Origin: Styela clava
Lineage: Eukaryota; Chordata; Ascidiacea; Stolidobranchia; Styelidae
Reading direction: 5' to 3'
Assembly (NCBI RefSeq): GCF_964204865.1
Contig: NC_135260.1
Span: forward strand, 18,894,001-18,958,000
Length of the DNA: 64,000 bases
Part shown: positions 24,203-37,249 of the stretch, one piece after another
Layout of the letters: the number at the start of each line of letters is the position of its first letter
Numbering within the stretch: position 1 is the first letter of the stretch
The notes under the pieces: generated by a model
Told to the model about the DNA's origin: nothing
What the model saw: only the letters and a program-made list of their open reading frames with translations
The model's database searches: none
Translations under genes and position numbers: made by a program

Positions 24203-26259
24203 GGGTGACCATACGTCCTCCTTTTGGGGAATTTGTACTTCTTTTTAGTTAAAAATTTTATGTCCTCTGAGGACGCTCTAAAGCAGGGGTCGGCAACCTA
24301 CAGCCTGCGAGCCGGATCCGGCCCGCGGAGCAATATAATCCGGCCCGCGACGCTTCACTGAATTATAGTAACAAATTATAGCTGTTTTGTCGATTATATT
24401 CTTTACGCAAAAGAATTTACGTGTAGACTAAATTATATTATAACGTCACAAGTATATAATTCATGATTACTCGTTTAATGAGCCTATAATTTAATTATAA
24501 TTTGGACAAATGGCAACCAAACGCAGAAAAGTTGATGCTAAGTGCAAATGGTTTGATGGCGCAAAAAATATTCAAATGGTCAGTCTTCGCGCGCTGCTCA
24601 AAATTTAACTTCTGATCTGTGCGTGATCCATTCGATTTTTTACTTTCTAAAAATATGTGCGGCCCACCAATGACTTGCAACCTTTATTTTTGGCTCGCGA
24701 GCGACAACAGGTTGGCGACCCCTGCTCTAAAGTTACTACAAAACCTTGGGGTTTTAAGTTATGGACCGGACCTTTCCCCCAAAAGTGACTTTCTTTTTCA
24801 CGTCGTGACATTGGCCAATCAGCAAGATGCAAAATGTGACGTAAAAATGCTCCTTTTCGCATCTGCTCAGTCACTCTTCTCACTCAAACAGATTTTCAAG
24901 CGTGGTGTAAACATTACCTCGTTTTCGCGTTTTTGAACTCTATTCGTTAGTCTTCAGTTGTGTTTCGGAAACTTAAATGTAAATCAGATAATTCAATGAT
25001 CACTCTGTCTTCCTAGGAGTTTTAATATAATTACAGTATTAAAAAATAGTGTAGAAATAGCTGTGATGGACTAGGTTGAAATTCTCCAACAGTACTTTTA
25101 AAAAACATTGTTGTATGCGATGAATCATAATGATGGCTTTTAATTTAGTTTTAATTTACTTGCAGTAATAAAAATTAGTGCAGAAATAGCTGTGATAGAC
25201 TAGGCTAAAAAAATTTACCGGTACTGTCCTTTTAAAAAACAAATTGTTGTATGCGATGAATTATATTAATGGCTTGAAACACATACCCCATTTTACAGGT
25301 GCTAACTCGCCAAAGCACTTATAAAATAGCCCCGAAAATTTTGCAATGTTAAAGTATAGGAATAAATTTCGGGGGTCCAAGGTCGAGGAAAAGTCCATTG
25401 CGTGTGCACTGTGCAACCACATATTTACGGTGCAACACCTCATTTCTAATCTTTTTAAAAATTGTAGCTCCGTTTTACCGTAAATATATACCACTACGGT
25501 TTTACGAACAGGTTGAATGTAGGAAATAAGTGTATATAAATGGATATAGGAGCAACCCGTTTTTAGTTTCACTTAGTAATGAAATTTGTGGCAACAAATA
25601 TTTCATTAGAGTTTAACTAAATTATCATCCGTTCTGGACGGCCTCAAAATAACGCTAAGTCATAAGGTAGACCCTGCCAATATATATTAAAAAACGCTTT
25701 TGAATGAAGTTTGCATTTGAATGAAGTTTGAGAAATGACTGAGCTACCAACATTTTTGAGTTATCGTATCATCTTCCCGATCTCAAAAGTGCAATTTTTA
25801 TACAACAAAAGATTATTGCTGCCAGCACCATTGTGACACAACAATGACTATTTCCACGCTGCATATTGATATCTAAGGTTACACCACAATTATTATTTTC
25901 TATAACCATTCACAAAATGAGCTTCTCTATTGTGAAGTTCTAACTGCGCTCCTAATTCAGTAATTTTAACCGTTGAATGGGGCTCAACCGGAGCTAGCGC
26001 AATAGTGTTTGGCGTTTGGCAGGCACGCAAAAGATCTAATTGATAGTGAAGCGGGGTGCATTACTTGCGGCTACAGTTGCTCGTTGACAATACAAGATTG
26101 CATAATTGCATTGTCGTCACTTCGTCTATTGTTATTTCTATTTTTAATCCTAAAGAATCTAGTTGATACTAGATATATGATGTATATCTAAGGCACATGT
26201 GGAATATTGTTCTACCAAACGATGTGTCCTTCTTTTCGGGTTTGGAAATATGGTCACCC
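24203..26259. mobile_element. TA-flanked DNA element with 13-bp TIRs
   Basis: Both ends read TAGGGTGACCATA inward, so GGGTGACC begins right after a TA dinucleotide on each side (24201-24202 and 26260-26261). That fits a Tc1/mariner-type TA target duplication, but the TA could instead be part of the inverted repeat. There is no transposase frame. A related 130-bp direct repeat occurs inside (about 25032-25137 and 25162-25275, sharing agaaatagctgtgat.gacta). A hAT MITE is nested at 24284-24724. Confidence 0.55.
24284..24724. mobile_element. hAT-type MITE, 441 bp, nested
   Basis: Starts CAGGGGTCGGCAACCT and ends AGGTTGGCGACCCCTG, inverted repeats with one mismatch. The 8-bp target duplication CTCTAAAG is perfect (24276-24283 and 24725-24732). 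The interior contains GC-rich words such as CCGGCCCGCG near the left end. It is non-coding. Confidence 0.9.
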
Positions 26260-26261
26260 TA

Positions 26262-28024
26262 CGGCCTACACAATAGTTGATTTGCACAGTTTACATTTTG
26301 CTGATGTAGTGAAGAGCCATCAGTTCATTTAGTGAGCCACACAAATGTCTTTTCGCATTGGAAGTTGTATTTTCGGTTGCTATCGTGGCAATTCCCACTT
26401 CAATGGGATAAATGGTTTAAAAGTAAAAAGAATTAATTGAATGACAGCATCAGAATCTACATTCGACACAATACAGTCCAGCTGACATCTATATAAAAAA
26501 GTTTAAAAAAACCAAATAATAAAAAATATCAAGCGGTTAGCTATAATTTACAATTCAATATATATATACAGATACAGGATGCCGCTTCAGTATGTGATAT
26601 TCCTATATGTTTCTACTTAAACTTGTGACATACCTTAAAAAAATTCTCCCTATACCGCGTACCGTACTTAACTATTGAAAAAAATAATATTTTTCAAATT
26701 TTGAAACAATCATTTTCATTAAAAAAATATCTAACCACGTGGTTAACTGATAGCTAATTTTAGCGTTAGTTAATCACATCGTTCGTGAGACTAAATTTTG
26801 ATTACTGAAACCAAACTGAAGCTTCTCGGAAGGCATCGTGACAATTAAGTTATACAATACGCAAAACTACAAAAACGAGGCAATGTTTACAACCCTGCTT
26901 GAACATCTGTCTGACTCTGAGTGGCTGCAAAAACTGCAATTGTTTCGTCATTGTCATGAATTCCATTCCGGCCGTCGTCGAGTGGGATGTGTCTGCTCGA
27001 AAAGACTAGAGAATGTTATGCGCTGTGTGTTTCGGTACAGTGATGAGCTGGGGAAATCGTAACAACCGGAACGCACCTAATTTGCAAAAATGTAATATAT
27101 TTAAGTGTACTTATGAAACAAAATGACGCGGGCGTTTACAGAAATTTGTGTCTGTTTCAAGCTAGAGCCGAAGGACTGCGATGACATATGAAGAAGTGAT
27201 CTGAAATATGTCTGTGTAAAATTACAAAAATATTCATAGCAATTCAATACAAATGTTATTTTTAGAAATGTAACGGATGAATTTTTATGGGGTCAAAATT
27301 CAAGGAAACTTCTATTACACGTTACTGCTGTACTAATTATTTGCGTGATGTGATGAGAGAAGAATTACGAATTATGCTGTGACAAAACATAAATTATTAA
27401 CTAAGTTAAAAAGTAAAACTAGACTTATTGTAATATTTTGATTTCAACAACAGGAACGCAAATGCAATAAAATGTCCAAGAACGCCGGTCCGGCTACAGC
27501 TCACCACTGTTTTGGTATTTGTATCGCGTGATATATCAACATGAGCAAAGCCCATCCACCGCGGGTGTTTTCTATTCCATAGTTTTATAGAAAAAGCACT
27601 GTTGTGTTACATATATACGTCTCACATTTTAAATTTAATTTAGAAGTATTGCCCGATTTTATATCGTGTTTTTGGTGGACGGGCACGTACTTGTACGTTT
27701 TTAACTTTTCAATTAAGTTATGCCCGTCCTCCAGGTCCTCTGTATTTTGTTTGTCCGTTTGTTGTGGTTTTGTGTTTTGTATCTATCATAGTGACCAAAT
27801 AAATACGATTTAAAACAAAAGAGCAAGAGTGCGATCCTCAAATATATGGACACGAAAGCCATAACATAGGCTTTCTACGGGTAGTTATAAAATGGCTATG
27901 CCCCTACTAAAATGGCTATAGGCACCTTTTAAATTGCGTTCCCGATATTTTCCATAGCCATTTTAGTAGGGACATAACCATTTGATTAGGGACATAGCAG
28001 TTTCAGTATGAAAATATCGGGATC
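26262..28024. other. No gene recognised; local hairpin at the right
   Basis: A plus-strand open frame of 74 codons (26838-27062) has no recognisable domain. At 27904-27919 and 27954-27969 a 16-bp inverted repeat (CTACTAAAATGGCTAT) forms a strong hairpin, and a third copy of the word is at 28766-28785. The words caagag and aaatatatggacacg near 27821-27862 recur at 28238-28270. Confidence 0.35.
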
Positions 28025-28768
28025 GCGGCGGTGTGGATCAACGGGCTAAGCGTTAGGAATACGCTCGCCCCCGCACCTCTAATTACTCTGCGTGGGTTCG
28101 CAGACTCGAATCCCATGCAGGGATGATTATGTGCGAGAGGATTGCTGGACTCCTCGCCGTCGTTGGGTGGTTCACGTAACCGCTGGTCGGTTACGGCTTC
28201 CTCCACCACCAAGTCCATGCTTCCGAAAACAAACAATACAAGAGAGCTACGCACAAATATATGGACACGTTAGACCAGAGCGAATCAGTCCTTACCGGTA
28301 CCTTTGACGCTACCGGTACCCTCAAAAAAGTTCTGAATTTCCAGTAGCAAGAATTTTGCAGAATCAAAACGTACAGCCAGTCATGACACTGACTAAAATC
28401 CGTGTTCCCATGGATAAAAAATAATACAGCAATATTTTAGACGAAATATCAAATTTCATAGAATTCACGCAAAATTTTGAAATAAATAAAAGTAATAGCC
28501 TTCTAGCGAAAAAATTAATCTTTAACCACTGAAAATTCCAAAGCAATTGGTCCAGTATTCGAAGAGAAAAGCGACTTTTTAAAAACGTGTCAAAGAACAA
28601 GAACAACAACAACATAATATTGAAACGATCGTTATGTCCACTACGTGTCCAATAACTAATCCCATACCCGACTTGGAATGATAACCGGACGAGAGGTCGT
28701 GGTTCGCCATAAGGATATGCCGTCTTATCGGCTTTCCTCTCCCCGGGATGAATATGTAAATCCTATCC
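28025..28768 (+). mobile_element. tRNA-derived SINE, interrupted by an insertion
   Basis: Its head (28025-28239) and tail (28650-28768) match the complete SINE at 32544-32875. About 410 bp at 28240-28649 are inserted between them, including the 315-bp repeat shared with 37250-37564. The A-box region reads TGGATCAACGGG and the B-box region ACTCGAATCCC; the tail is AAATCCTATCC. Confidence 0.8.
28345..28659. repeat. 315-bp dispersed repeat, copy 1
   Basis: Nearly identical to 37250-37564, only a few substitutions over equal length; both start tagcaagaattttgcag. No terminal inverted repeat of its own is evident. Here it sits inside a SINE; the other copy sits inside CXC transposon B. Confidence 0.85.
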
Positions 28769-28958
28769 TATAGCCATTTTAGTAGGAAGATATCATGATC
28801 GCAATCAATGACATTAAACAACATGATGCGCAACTCCGGCAGTTTTGGCCGAAGATCGTATCCGATAGCACGCTCCAATGCACATACTTGACGAGACGAA
28901 AACGAGCAGATGTGTGCCAAAGCGTATATATAATATAAGCGAGGCAACGCTCAGACAA

Positions 28959-29717
28959 TGGACGCCATCTTGTGCCTATTGTTCTCGGCAAATTACTACG
29001 GCGCCTTATGAGAAGTTCCAACACAATTATTGAAACATACCTATTATTTTCACTAATATTTTGGGTAGAAAAATTTTGAAGGTCGTATTTTGAAGTAGAA
29101 TCTTAGCCGAACATGCCAATTTCCTTTCATGTTGGCCAAATTACATTTATAGTACATTAAATTGTCTTTGAAGACAATTATACCGGTTCCGAGTTGCTTC
29201 CGAAGTAAATTGGCCATTCTAATCGTCATAATTAACCATTTGACAATGGCGTTTCTTATGACGTCACAGATGAAAAGTTGTATTTATTCGTCGAAATTAC
29301 CGGCCGACCCAACTTTGCTTCAATGGCCGTTTCTATTTTCTGGTTAACATATTTTGTCTGTCAAGCTCCATAATGTTTTACTGCTCGGCTCCAAGCTGCG
29401 CTAAAAGAACAAATGACATTGTAGGATTGTTGCGGAGACATTTTACTGCCTCAAATTAGCGTATCACTATAAAATCTTTGAATAAATGATCAAAAATGGT
29501 TCTATGCTGTGTGTGGGGTCACGCATTAGATAGTTGTTATTCTTAATTGCGTTATATATTTAGATAGCATATATCTTAAAGTTCAAAATCCACCCTTCAG
29601 TTTCATTCTAGCCCTTATAACAGCGGACTTATTCGATTCGGTACAACAACACGACGAAAATTTCCCATAAGACTCCATTGTTTCGCGTTTCCCAAATATG
29701 GCACAAGATGGCGTCCA
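28959..29717. repeat. Segment bounded by 18-bp inverted repeats
   Basis: TGGACGCCATCTTGTGCC at 28959-28976 is perfectly inverted at 29700-29717. No target duplication is evident, so it may be a MITE or chance. Just to the left, 28796-28890 is an inverted partial copy of the sequence at 33450-33554. Confidence 0.45.
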
Positions 29718-30714
29718 TGAACTTGTTTAACATTAGGCAAGTTGGTTGCCGGCCGTTGATGTGTGCTGCTTTCAAGGCATAGCACGAAGCCACGAATGGT
29801 GTTCGTGCCTGCTTTGACAGTTGTTGTCGATTTTAATGATATATTGGAAAATTGAAGGTAAAAAGAAATCGGAAAAGAGTAAGGTAAATACTATTGTTGT
29901 ATATCACACCCGGGCATCGCATTGTTAGGTACATGTGGGAAAGCCAGCTTTTGTCAAATACTACGAAGTTATTAATTCAGTACGGTACGTAGTTGCCCAT
30001 TTGCCGAAATTGCATATTTACTTACCCCTTATGGTTTCAAATATTTCATGCACCTCCATTTAGATTTTTTTTTAATCAGTGAGGATACATACTCATTGCT
30101 GTAACATATTATTGCTCATTCACTTTCATTTGTGTATTGAATCAAGGGGTTAACAAGTTCACCTAACATTTCACTCATACCGGTCTATATTGTATAGTCT
30201 GATCTCTCAAGTATTTGGAGCCACGAATGCTTGTAATTTTCTGACTAAACCCCTTTATTAGTTGGTTTATATACCAAATTCAGTAAAACAATTTTTACAT
30301 AAAACATGAGATATTGGATTTATTAGCTTTTCCAATCTAAATCATATAGACTGCTATATAATTAAAATACTCCATAAATGTTTGCAATAGAAGAACATCC
30401 TATGGAGGCATGCAAAGACATTTGATCCTCCGGTAGAGTTGTGTATGGCCCCTACATCCTGCAGGGCTGCAGGAAAATAACTAAAAATTCCAAAGCGTAA
30501 GATTGCAAAAGCGGTCTTATTTGTAAAAAGACACAAAACACGCCAGACATACCTAAAACAGCTTTGGAAAATGAGGATTACGGGTCACTCACTACACCTA
30601 TGTTATATTTGATTCATCAACTTTTGGTAGTACTATAGAAGAAATTCAGGAAAGGGTATAATCATGATTCATGATAAAATACTGTTATATATTTTGGACA
30701 ACTTCAATCTAGAC
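29718..30714. other. No gene recognised
   Basis: AT-rich sequence without a convincing open frame, RNA gene or terminal repeat. Confidence 0.4.
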
Positions 30715-31891
30715 CAGCGATATCAAACTCGCGGCCCCAGAGAACTTCCAGTGCGGCCCTCGAACGTTTAACAATAATTGTAATAGTATTTTGGAGTTTT
30801 TTTTATCTAAATGTAATAGATTTTTCGAACCTTTTAAAGTGAAATTGAATATTCACACAGAAAGCAATTTACTGAAAGTAGTTTTGGAAAACATTTTGAC
30901 CCAATTAAAAATACACATCAAGCTAGCAAAAGAATACTTGAATAAAACACTTGAGTGATTAAATTAAACGCAAAGTACATGAAGAATGAGGCATTTTCGA
31001 AGAAAATGGGAGTTGAAATATTTCTGCATTTCACAAAATTCTGAAGCACATTGTTTAATTTGTCATATTTCCATCAGGACAATGAAAAAACACAATAAGC
31101 TCAGCAGTCAATATGACAAATTCGAAGACCAACTTCGAACAGAAAATTTCCATGTGTTTGTATATTAATATAATTATACAACGACTTAGTTACTAAAAAT
31201 CAATATCAATAATAATTCAAGCAATCCTATGCCATGCAATGTGGCGCGAAATGTCTTATCGAAAAAATCTGTCATTTGTTTTTTTACTGATCTATTCATG
31301 AAATGATAAAAGTAACTTTTTTGCAATACTGGAATTAATTAAACATTCGCAAAGATCCAGATTAACCCATGATCATGTGACCTCGTTAGAGTTGGTACTA
31401 TAAAATCATTTCAGCCTGGCCTTAGTATGCTGGTGACACAAAAAAGATGCCAAACGTCAGGACAAATGTAATTAAAAAACACTGAGTTTATACTGTAGTA
31501 TTATTGTTAATTTTGAGTCCATATATTTAGATTAAGTCATTTTTAGTGTATGTATTATTCTTTCCTTATCCAAAGCTTGTTTGAAAATGATTTTGATGGT
31601 TGTATATAGAATTTTATGATTTTTTGTAATAAATACAGTAACTTGCAATAATAGTGGAATGCAAATATTAATATGTAATTGCATTTGAAATTAAAGAAAA
31701 TAATAAAACTTAATCCAACTGTTTAGTTGCATCACAATATATGTCACAAACTGTGTCACAAACTGTGTCACAAACTAAAACTATCTGAAAAATATCCTTC
31801 AAGTATACATTATCATAAAGTGTTTGCGGCTCTTTTTACAATTTCCAAAATGCAATGCGGCTCTCAAAAACCCATGAGTTTGACACCACTG
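30715..31891. mobile_element. hAT-type non-autonomous element, about 1.18 kb
   Basis: Starts CAGCGATATCAAACTCGCGG and ends CATGAGTTTGACACCACTG, imperfect inverted ends of hAT type. The flanking octamers ATCTAGAC (30707-30714) and ATCTATTC (31892-31899) match at 6 of 8 positions, so the insertion is older. A 3-fold repeat of tgtcacaaactg occurs near 31741-31775. No transposase frame is left. Confidence 0.65.
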
Positions 31892-32543
31892 ATCTATTCT
31901 AGACGATTCGAGCATTGCTTTGGGAAATAATATCACTTCAATCAAATGGAAAAAAATCTCGCTATATTAAATACAAAATCGTTGCTATCATAAAGGGAAA
32001 CCAATTCAGTCACTCGGAATATATTGGCCTTCACAAAGCAATGGAGGCAAAATTGAGAGTTCATGAGCTATGAACTTTTGTTCTTTTCTTTGTCTTGAAC
32101 TTTTCATACTCCACAATCCCTATTAATTTTTTTTTTAATTTTAATTACCATGTGATGGTCATACATATCTTTAACTTGTATTTTCTGTCATGATGTATTA
32201 TCTCATTGTGTCAAGCTTTTAATTGGTGTCCATATTTTGCTTCCAGATGTCATAAATGTAGTCTTGTTTATTACCTCAGCTTGGAGTATTGACAAGAAAA
32301 AGGTGCCCGTAAATTACGTAAAAATGTTTTACCTCTTTGTTATAATCAGAATTCACAATTAATAGGAATTATAAACAGCCAACAATCAATGAGAATTATA
32401 TGCCAAATCCCTCAGAATAAATTGGTCTTCTAAAATCGGAGGAAGGCAAAACATAACATATAGGTAGTTTCCATTCACACAAGTCTTTCAAGAAGACTTG
32501 CTCGAGTCAAACTAAAGGAGCATCGTCAGGTGATCGGTAAGGC

Positions 32544-32875
32544 GCGGCGGTGTGGCTCAACGGGCTAAGCGTTAGGAATACGCTCGCCACCGCACCTCTA
32601 ATTACTCTGCGTGGGTTCGCAGGTTCGAATCTCATGCAGAGATGATTATGTGCGAGAGGATTGCTGGACTCCTCGCCGTCGTTGGGTGGTTCACGTAACC
32701 GCTGGTCGGTTACGGCTTTCTCCACCACCAAGTCCATGCTTTCGAAAACAAAACAATATAACTAATCCCATACCCGACTCGGAATGGTAACCGGACGAGA
32801 GGCCGTGGTTCGCCATATGGATAAGCCGTCTTATCGGCTTTCCTCTCCCCCGGGATAAATATGTAAATCCTATCC
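32544..32875 (+). mobile_element. tRNA-derived SINE, full length
   Basis: The head is tRNA-like: an A box TGGCTCAACGGG (32553-32564) and a B box GGTTCGAATCT (32622-32632), spaced as in RNA polymerase III promoters. The body continues through CCACCACCAAGTCCATGC to a CCGTCTTATCGGC hairpin and the AAATCCTATCC tail. The related block at 38314-40273 lacks it, which fixes its extent. Four copies or pieces occur in the window. Confidence 0.9.
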
Positions 32876-32920
32876 TATAGCTATGAGCTAAATTCCTAAA
32901 TTTAGACACAAACCTATCTA

Positions 32921-33068
32921 CAAGGCATTATGTACCAGCAACCTACGGTTAACTAAATATGTAAATATGTCTACTAAAGCAAGTTCGATAGGTGCAAGGC
33001 ATTATGTACCAGTTACCTACGGTTAACTAAATATGTAAATATGTCTACTAAAGCAAGTTCGATAGGTG
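32921..33068. repeat. Tandem duplication, 74 bp x 2
   Basis: Two adjacent 74-bp units beginning caaggcattatgtaccag, nearly identical. Copy 2 of the larger block (around 39715-39805) has only one diverged unit. Confidence 0.9.
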
Positions 33069-36000
33069 CAAACTTTGTGTTATGGTATTGTATCACAGCA
33101 CCGTTAAGAGAAGTAAAAACAGTTTTGCTGTTTTGTATGACACCCTCTTTAAATTAAATTTCAATGTTTAAGCGCAAACATGAAAATTACTAACTTTGAA
33201 CTTTGTCATTATCTGCAAAATGTTCCACACAAATCTTTACGCTATCGCGTTTGTAATCTTCTCTGATAAAAAAAAAGTCTATGATGTCCAGAATTACTCA
33301 TTACAGCTTGTCTGCCATTCCAGCTTTCCAAGTGAGCAAAACTTCTTAGATATAGAGATTATTTTCTTTCGTTACAGGCGCAAAAAGGCAGGCACTACAC
33401 GTAAAGAAGACGCCGAGTAGCAAAAACGAGCGGAAAACGGTCGCGAAAGGCGACGAGAAATATGTGCATTGGAGCGTATCATGAAATACAATCTTTCGCA
33501 TGTAGTCTTATGGAGTGACGTCAGAGTTGCCTATCATGTTGTTTAATGTCATTGCTGACACGAGTACGATATATTAACTCTACAAAAACTACTCAAGAAT
33601 TTCAAGATGGAAACTCCAAATATGTGCAAAAGATGTGACGACAATGTTTCCATGAAGCAGGAGGGACTAATCTGTGGCGTCTGTCGAAATTGGTTCCATC
33701 GCAAATGTTTCAATAATTCAGATGTGGCAATGGCGAGGGAACAGTACAGACTATTGAAAAAACAGGACATTACGTTTGAGTGGGAGTGCCTTGACTGCTA
33801 CCAGGCCCAGGACACTCATCATGACTCCAACCCAGTTGTTCCATCCCAGCAGATGGAATCTAGAAGCCGCTCGGAAACCAGCCCAAAACCTAGGGTGGGT
33901 TGTCTTCTTTTTTATGGATTATTTGTTAACTTATCTAGGCTAGAATAAACTAACATTTTTAATATATTACACAGGACAACGTTGCATTCGCATTCCCAGA
34001 TATTCCGTCAGTGGTTAATGAATCGTCAATCGAGGCTACTAATCCGAGAGAATTGTTGAGCCAAAGAGTCGAAGAAACGTGATTCACCATCGAGGACGCC
34101 ATCAGCCAAAGAGGTAAAGCGAAGTTTTACGAGAGGGGTGGCTACTCTTACACAGTTTATCGCACCAACGCGAATGGAACTGGTACGTCCGTACTAATTA
34201 CACAGTGTTCCATTTTCTATCACCCTGTTTCTAATACCTAACAATTTTATTTTGCAGTCGCCTGGAGATGCTCCGTAAGGCGGAAAGGGAACGTCTGCCG
34301 GCAAAGGTCCTGCAAAAGGACGATGATTTCATCAGAAAGGAAGCGCCCCATTCACATGGCCCCGTGGTCGGCGAGCGACAACATGGAAAACTGAAAAGAT
34401 TGGTGAGGAAACGGGGGTTAGAGAATCCCTACACAGCTTGTGGGATTGTGGCTAAAATGGCACGCAAAGAGATTGCAGCAGGTAGATTGCAGATTGGCGC
34501 AGTAAAGGTGAGTTACTTGACTTTGTGTATTTATAGTCGGTACTGGTATATTGTATGTTACAAATTTTTCTTTGTTACAGGAGGAATCATTGAAAAGATT
34601 GTGCAACATAAAGCGACAAAACAACAGACCGTCAGACCCAAGTACAATCAAGGAGCCCCTGCAACATCAACACATTCCCAATTTTTTTTTTTAATTGACG
34701 ATGCAATAGTCAACGACGCACGTCACATAATCTTTTCAACGAGAAAACAGCTGTCACTTTTGTCGAAAGCAAAAACCTGGTTCATGGATAGGACATTCGA
34801 TGTGGTTAAGGGGGCATTCTACCAAATTTTCCATTCATACCTTCATCAGGAGCGGTGGATGCTCTGAGCAGATTCCGTTGGTCTTTGTCCTCATGTCCCG
34901 GCGCCGGAAAATACATTCATCCGGTCTACATTCACATCTTCAATGTACTCAACAACTTACTCACTCTTTGTTTTCATGTGCACATGTGAAGAGGTTTGCG
35001 CTGGACTTCGAAGCCGCAACGTGGCAAGCACTTTCTTCAGTATGGCCGGACGTTGAAAAGCAGGGCTGCTCTTTCCACTTCACCCAGGCCATAATGAAGA
35101 ATTTGCGCCACAATAATTTGGCTCGCCAATACAACAAGTAAGTGGTTAAACATATTTATATATGTCTTTGTACATCTTTCACTTCTTTTGTTTTAACATG
35201 TTTTTATTTTGTCTTAGGGACGCTGGAACAAGAGATCTGATCAAGCATGTCATGGCTCTGTGCTACATACCATAGGCCGCGAGCCGAGGCCATTTATCTT
35301 TCAGTTTCGTAGCACACATATGGTAACTACCTGAAAATGATTTTAAAATGTTCCTTAGACATTTAGTAACAAATATTGCCTTGTTCCCACTTCCAAAAGT
35401 TCCAAAAAGCACGTTTTACAGAAAAGACGCTTTTACTACAATAAATATGTGTTACCATCTGTCCTATTTTCTCTGCTTTTCCGGTATCATGAGCCAATGA
35501 ACGCATACTTCTGCATGACGTAACAATCGAATTAGTCAGCTGTAGGTGGATCTCCAGTGGTCGGATGAATATCAGATGTACTACTACTGCTCGCTTTTGC
35601 GTTGAGTAGCCTTTGCCTAATTTTTATCAGTTATTATTAGTTCAGTTATTCTAAGGAGGTGTTGAAAAGTATAAGTAAGATATTAAACACTTGTATATCC
35701 TTACCATAAATAGCAATTTTAGTTGAGCACTAGCTCATAAGACGTTGTTAAATAGGTACGGTGCGGTAACTCCAAGGAAGGCTAGACCTAGAATAATATG
35801 TCACAAACAACGATATTTTCTGGCTTGCATGAAATGTTTTTGATACATTTGATGACTCTTCTTGACTATTCTGCAGACTTTACTACTATATAGGCCACAG
35901 CATATTTGAAAATAGAAATTAATGGCTGTTTCTGTAATGCACGGTTGTGTGAAAAAGAAGAAAATAATCAATTTCACTAATGTCGGTTGGTCTAAATCTA

Positions 36001-36792
36001 AATTCATAGAGTCGACAAGAACCTGGGAAGCAATGATAAGTTATGCTGGAGTGGAAAGGAAAGTAGCATTGGAAACGATTGAGAGGTGAGAAATCAAGTT
36101 GTAGACAGACAGTTGATGTTTTAAAATATAGTCTATAGTCCATACTCATTCTGTCATAGGGCATTTCAGACTGTGATATATCAAAATATAGTCTAGTAAT
36201 GGTATGCAAACACTGCTGGACTGTAGTACATGCAATGAGCATATATACGCTCATTGAGTACATCAGATAAAATGCATTATGTATTCAAGGTATTAGTTAG
36301 TATTTAGTGGTATTTTTACACTCATGCTGTTCCAAATATGATTTTCTTCCTTTTTTTCAGATGCTGTACTACAAAAGAAAACGGCAATGTTCCACCAATC
36401 CGACCTAACGCAGGCTCTAATCCCTGCTGCTATCAGTGCTATAAAATGAATTAAACAAGAAGTCTTGAAGCGTAAAGGTATATGAGAATCATAATAGTTG
36501 CAAACAGCTTAGATGGGCTATTCATATTGAAATACTTTAGCACATTTCTGCAATTGGAACTGCCCACCAAACTCATGTTGTAGACTTCATTGAGGTTTTC
36601 AATTCATTTTTTTCTCAACTATAAAGATCTTTTGAGGTTAACGAAGCATTAATAAATAAAGCTGAGGAATTTTGTTTGTTCACTGTATGAAGAGGATATG
36701 AAGAATGTAAATGATACCAGGGCACGTCTATTTAACACTGGAAAACATAAGGATTATACTCTTCACCCAACAATGATTCACTGAAGAAGCAT

Positions 36793-37074
36793 GTGGCCCT
36801 CAAATCAGTTCTTGAGTTGGAAAACTGCAAGTGTAAGAAAAATAGTCAAAATAATTTATGCAAGTGTGCCAAAATCAACTTAAATTGCACAGATTTTTGT
36901 TTTTGTATCGACTGCAAAAATCACAGTACACTTATAGAGGAAAAGTCGATTTTCGAGATAGTGGATTTCAAAAACAATTCAGAAGAAAGTGAATTAGATA
37001 TTGCAGTTGATTTAATAAGTATCATTTATTTGTTTTTTTTCGGACATTTGTTAGTGTCGTGGTCCTGTTTCTAG
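36793..37074 (+). CDS. CXC-like cysteine-rich segment of transposon B (fragment)
   Basis: The frame begins in a longer coding stretch (NVNDTRARLFNT...HPT lies upstream in another phase) and carries CKCKKNSQNNLCKCAKINL followed by NCTDFCFCIDCKN. This spacing resembles the tesmin/TSO1 CXC motif, and the same order (an ARLF...PPT-like stretch, then a C-terminal cysteine cluster) is one I associate with uncharacterised transposon proteins of marine invertebrates. An acidic segment follows. Copy A has a stop within the motif. DNA or zinc binding is inferred from the cysteines only. Confidence 0.5.
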   Translation: MALKSVLELENCKCKKNSQNNLCKCAKINLNCTDFCFCIDCKNHSTLIEEKSIFEIVDFKNNSEESELDIAVDLISIIYLFFFGHLLVSWSCF

Positions 37075-37249
37075 AAATAATATTGCCTTTGTTCAAATAC
37101 ATAACCACATAAACTAAAAAAAGACTAATTGTAATATTTCTGTTCACTATGTTATGTACATATTGTACATTCATTTAATTTTCTTGACTTTTCCGGTGAA
37201 TTTCTAAGTGAGAAATAACTGATTTATTTGTGTTTTCGTGCTCACGATG

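Larger units (their letters stand above)
30891..33554. repeat. Dispersed duplication, copy 1
   Basis: Matches 38314-40273 in the same orientation with many small differences. This copy also contains a SINE (32544-32875), a 74-bp tandem duplication and extra sequence around 31890-32150 that copy 2 lacks. It ends just before the MULE transposase pseudogene, so it may be that element's upstream region. Confidence 0.85.

Noticed and set aside
28025-28135. Possible tRNA gene
   Set aside because: The A and B boxes belong to a SINE head; no cloverleaf-closing acceptor stem seen and a copy of the same body lies at 32544.
31741-31780. Possible CRISPR-like short direct repeats (tgtcacaaactg x3)
   Set aside because: Adjacent tandem units without spacers, inside a hAT element of an animal genome.
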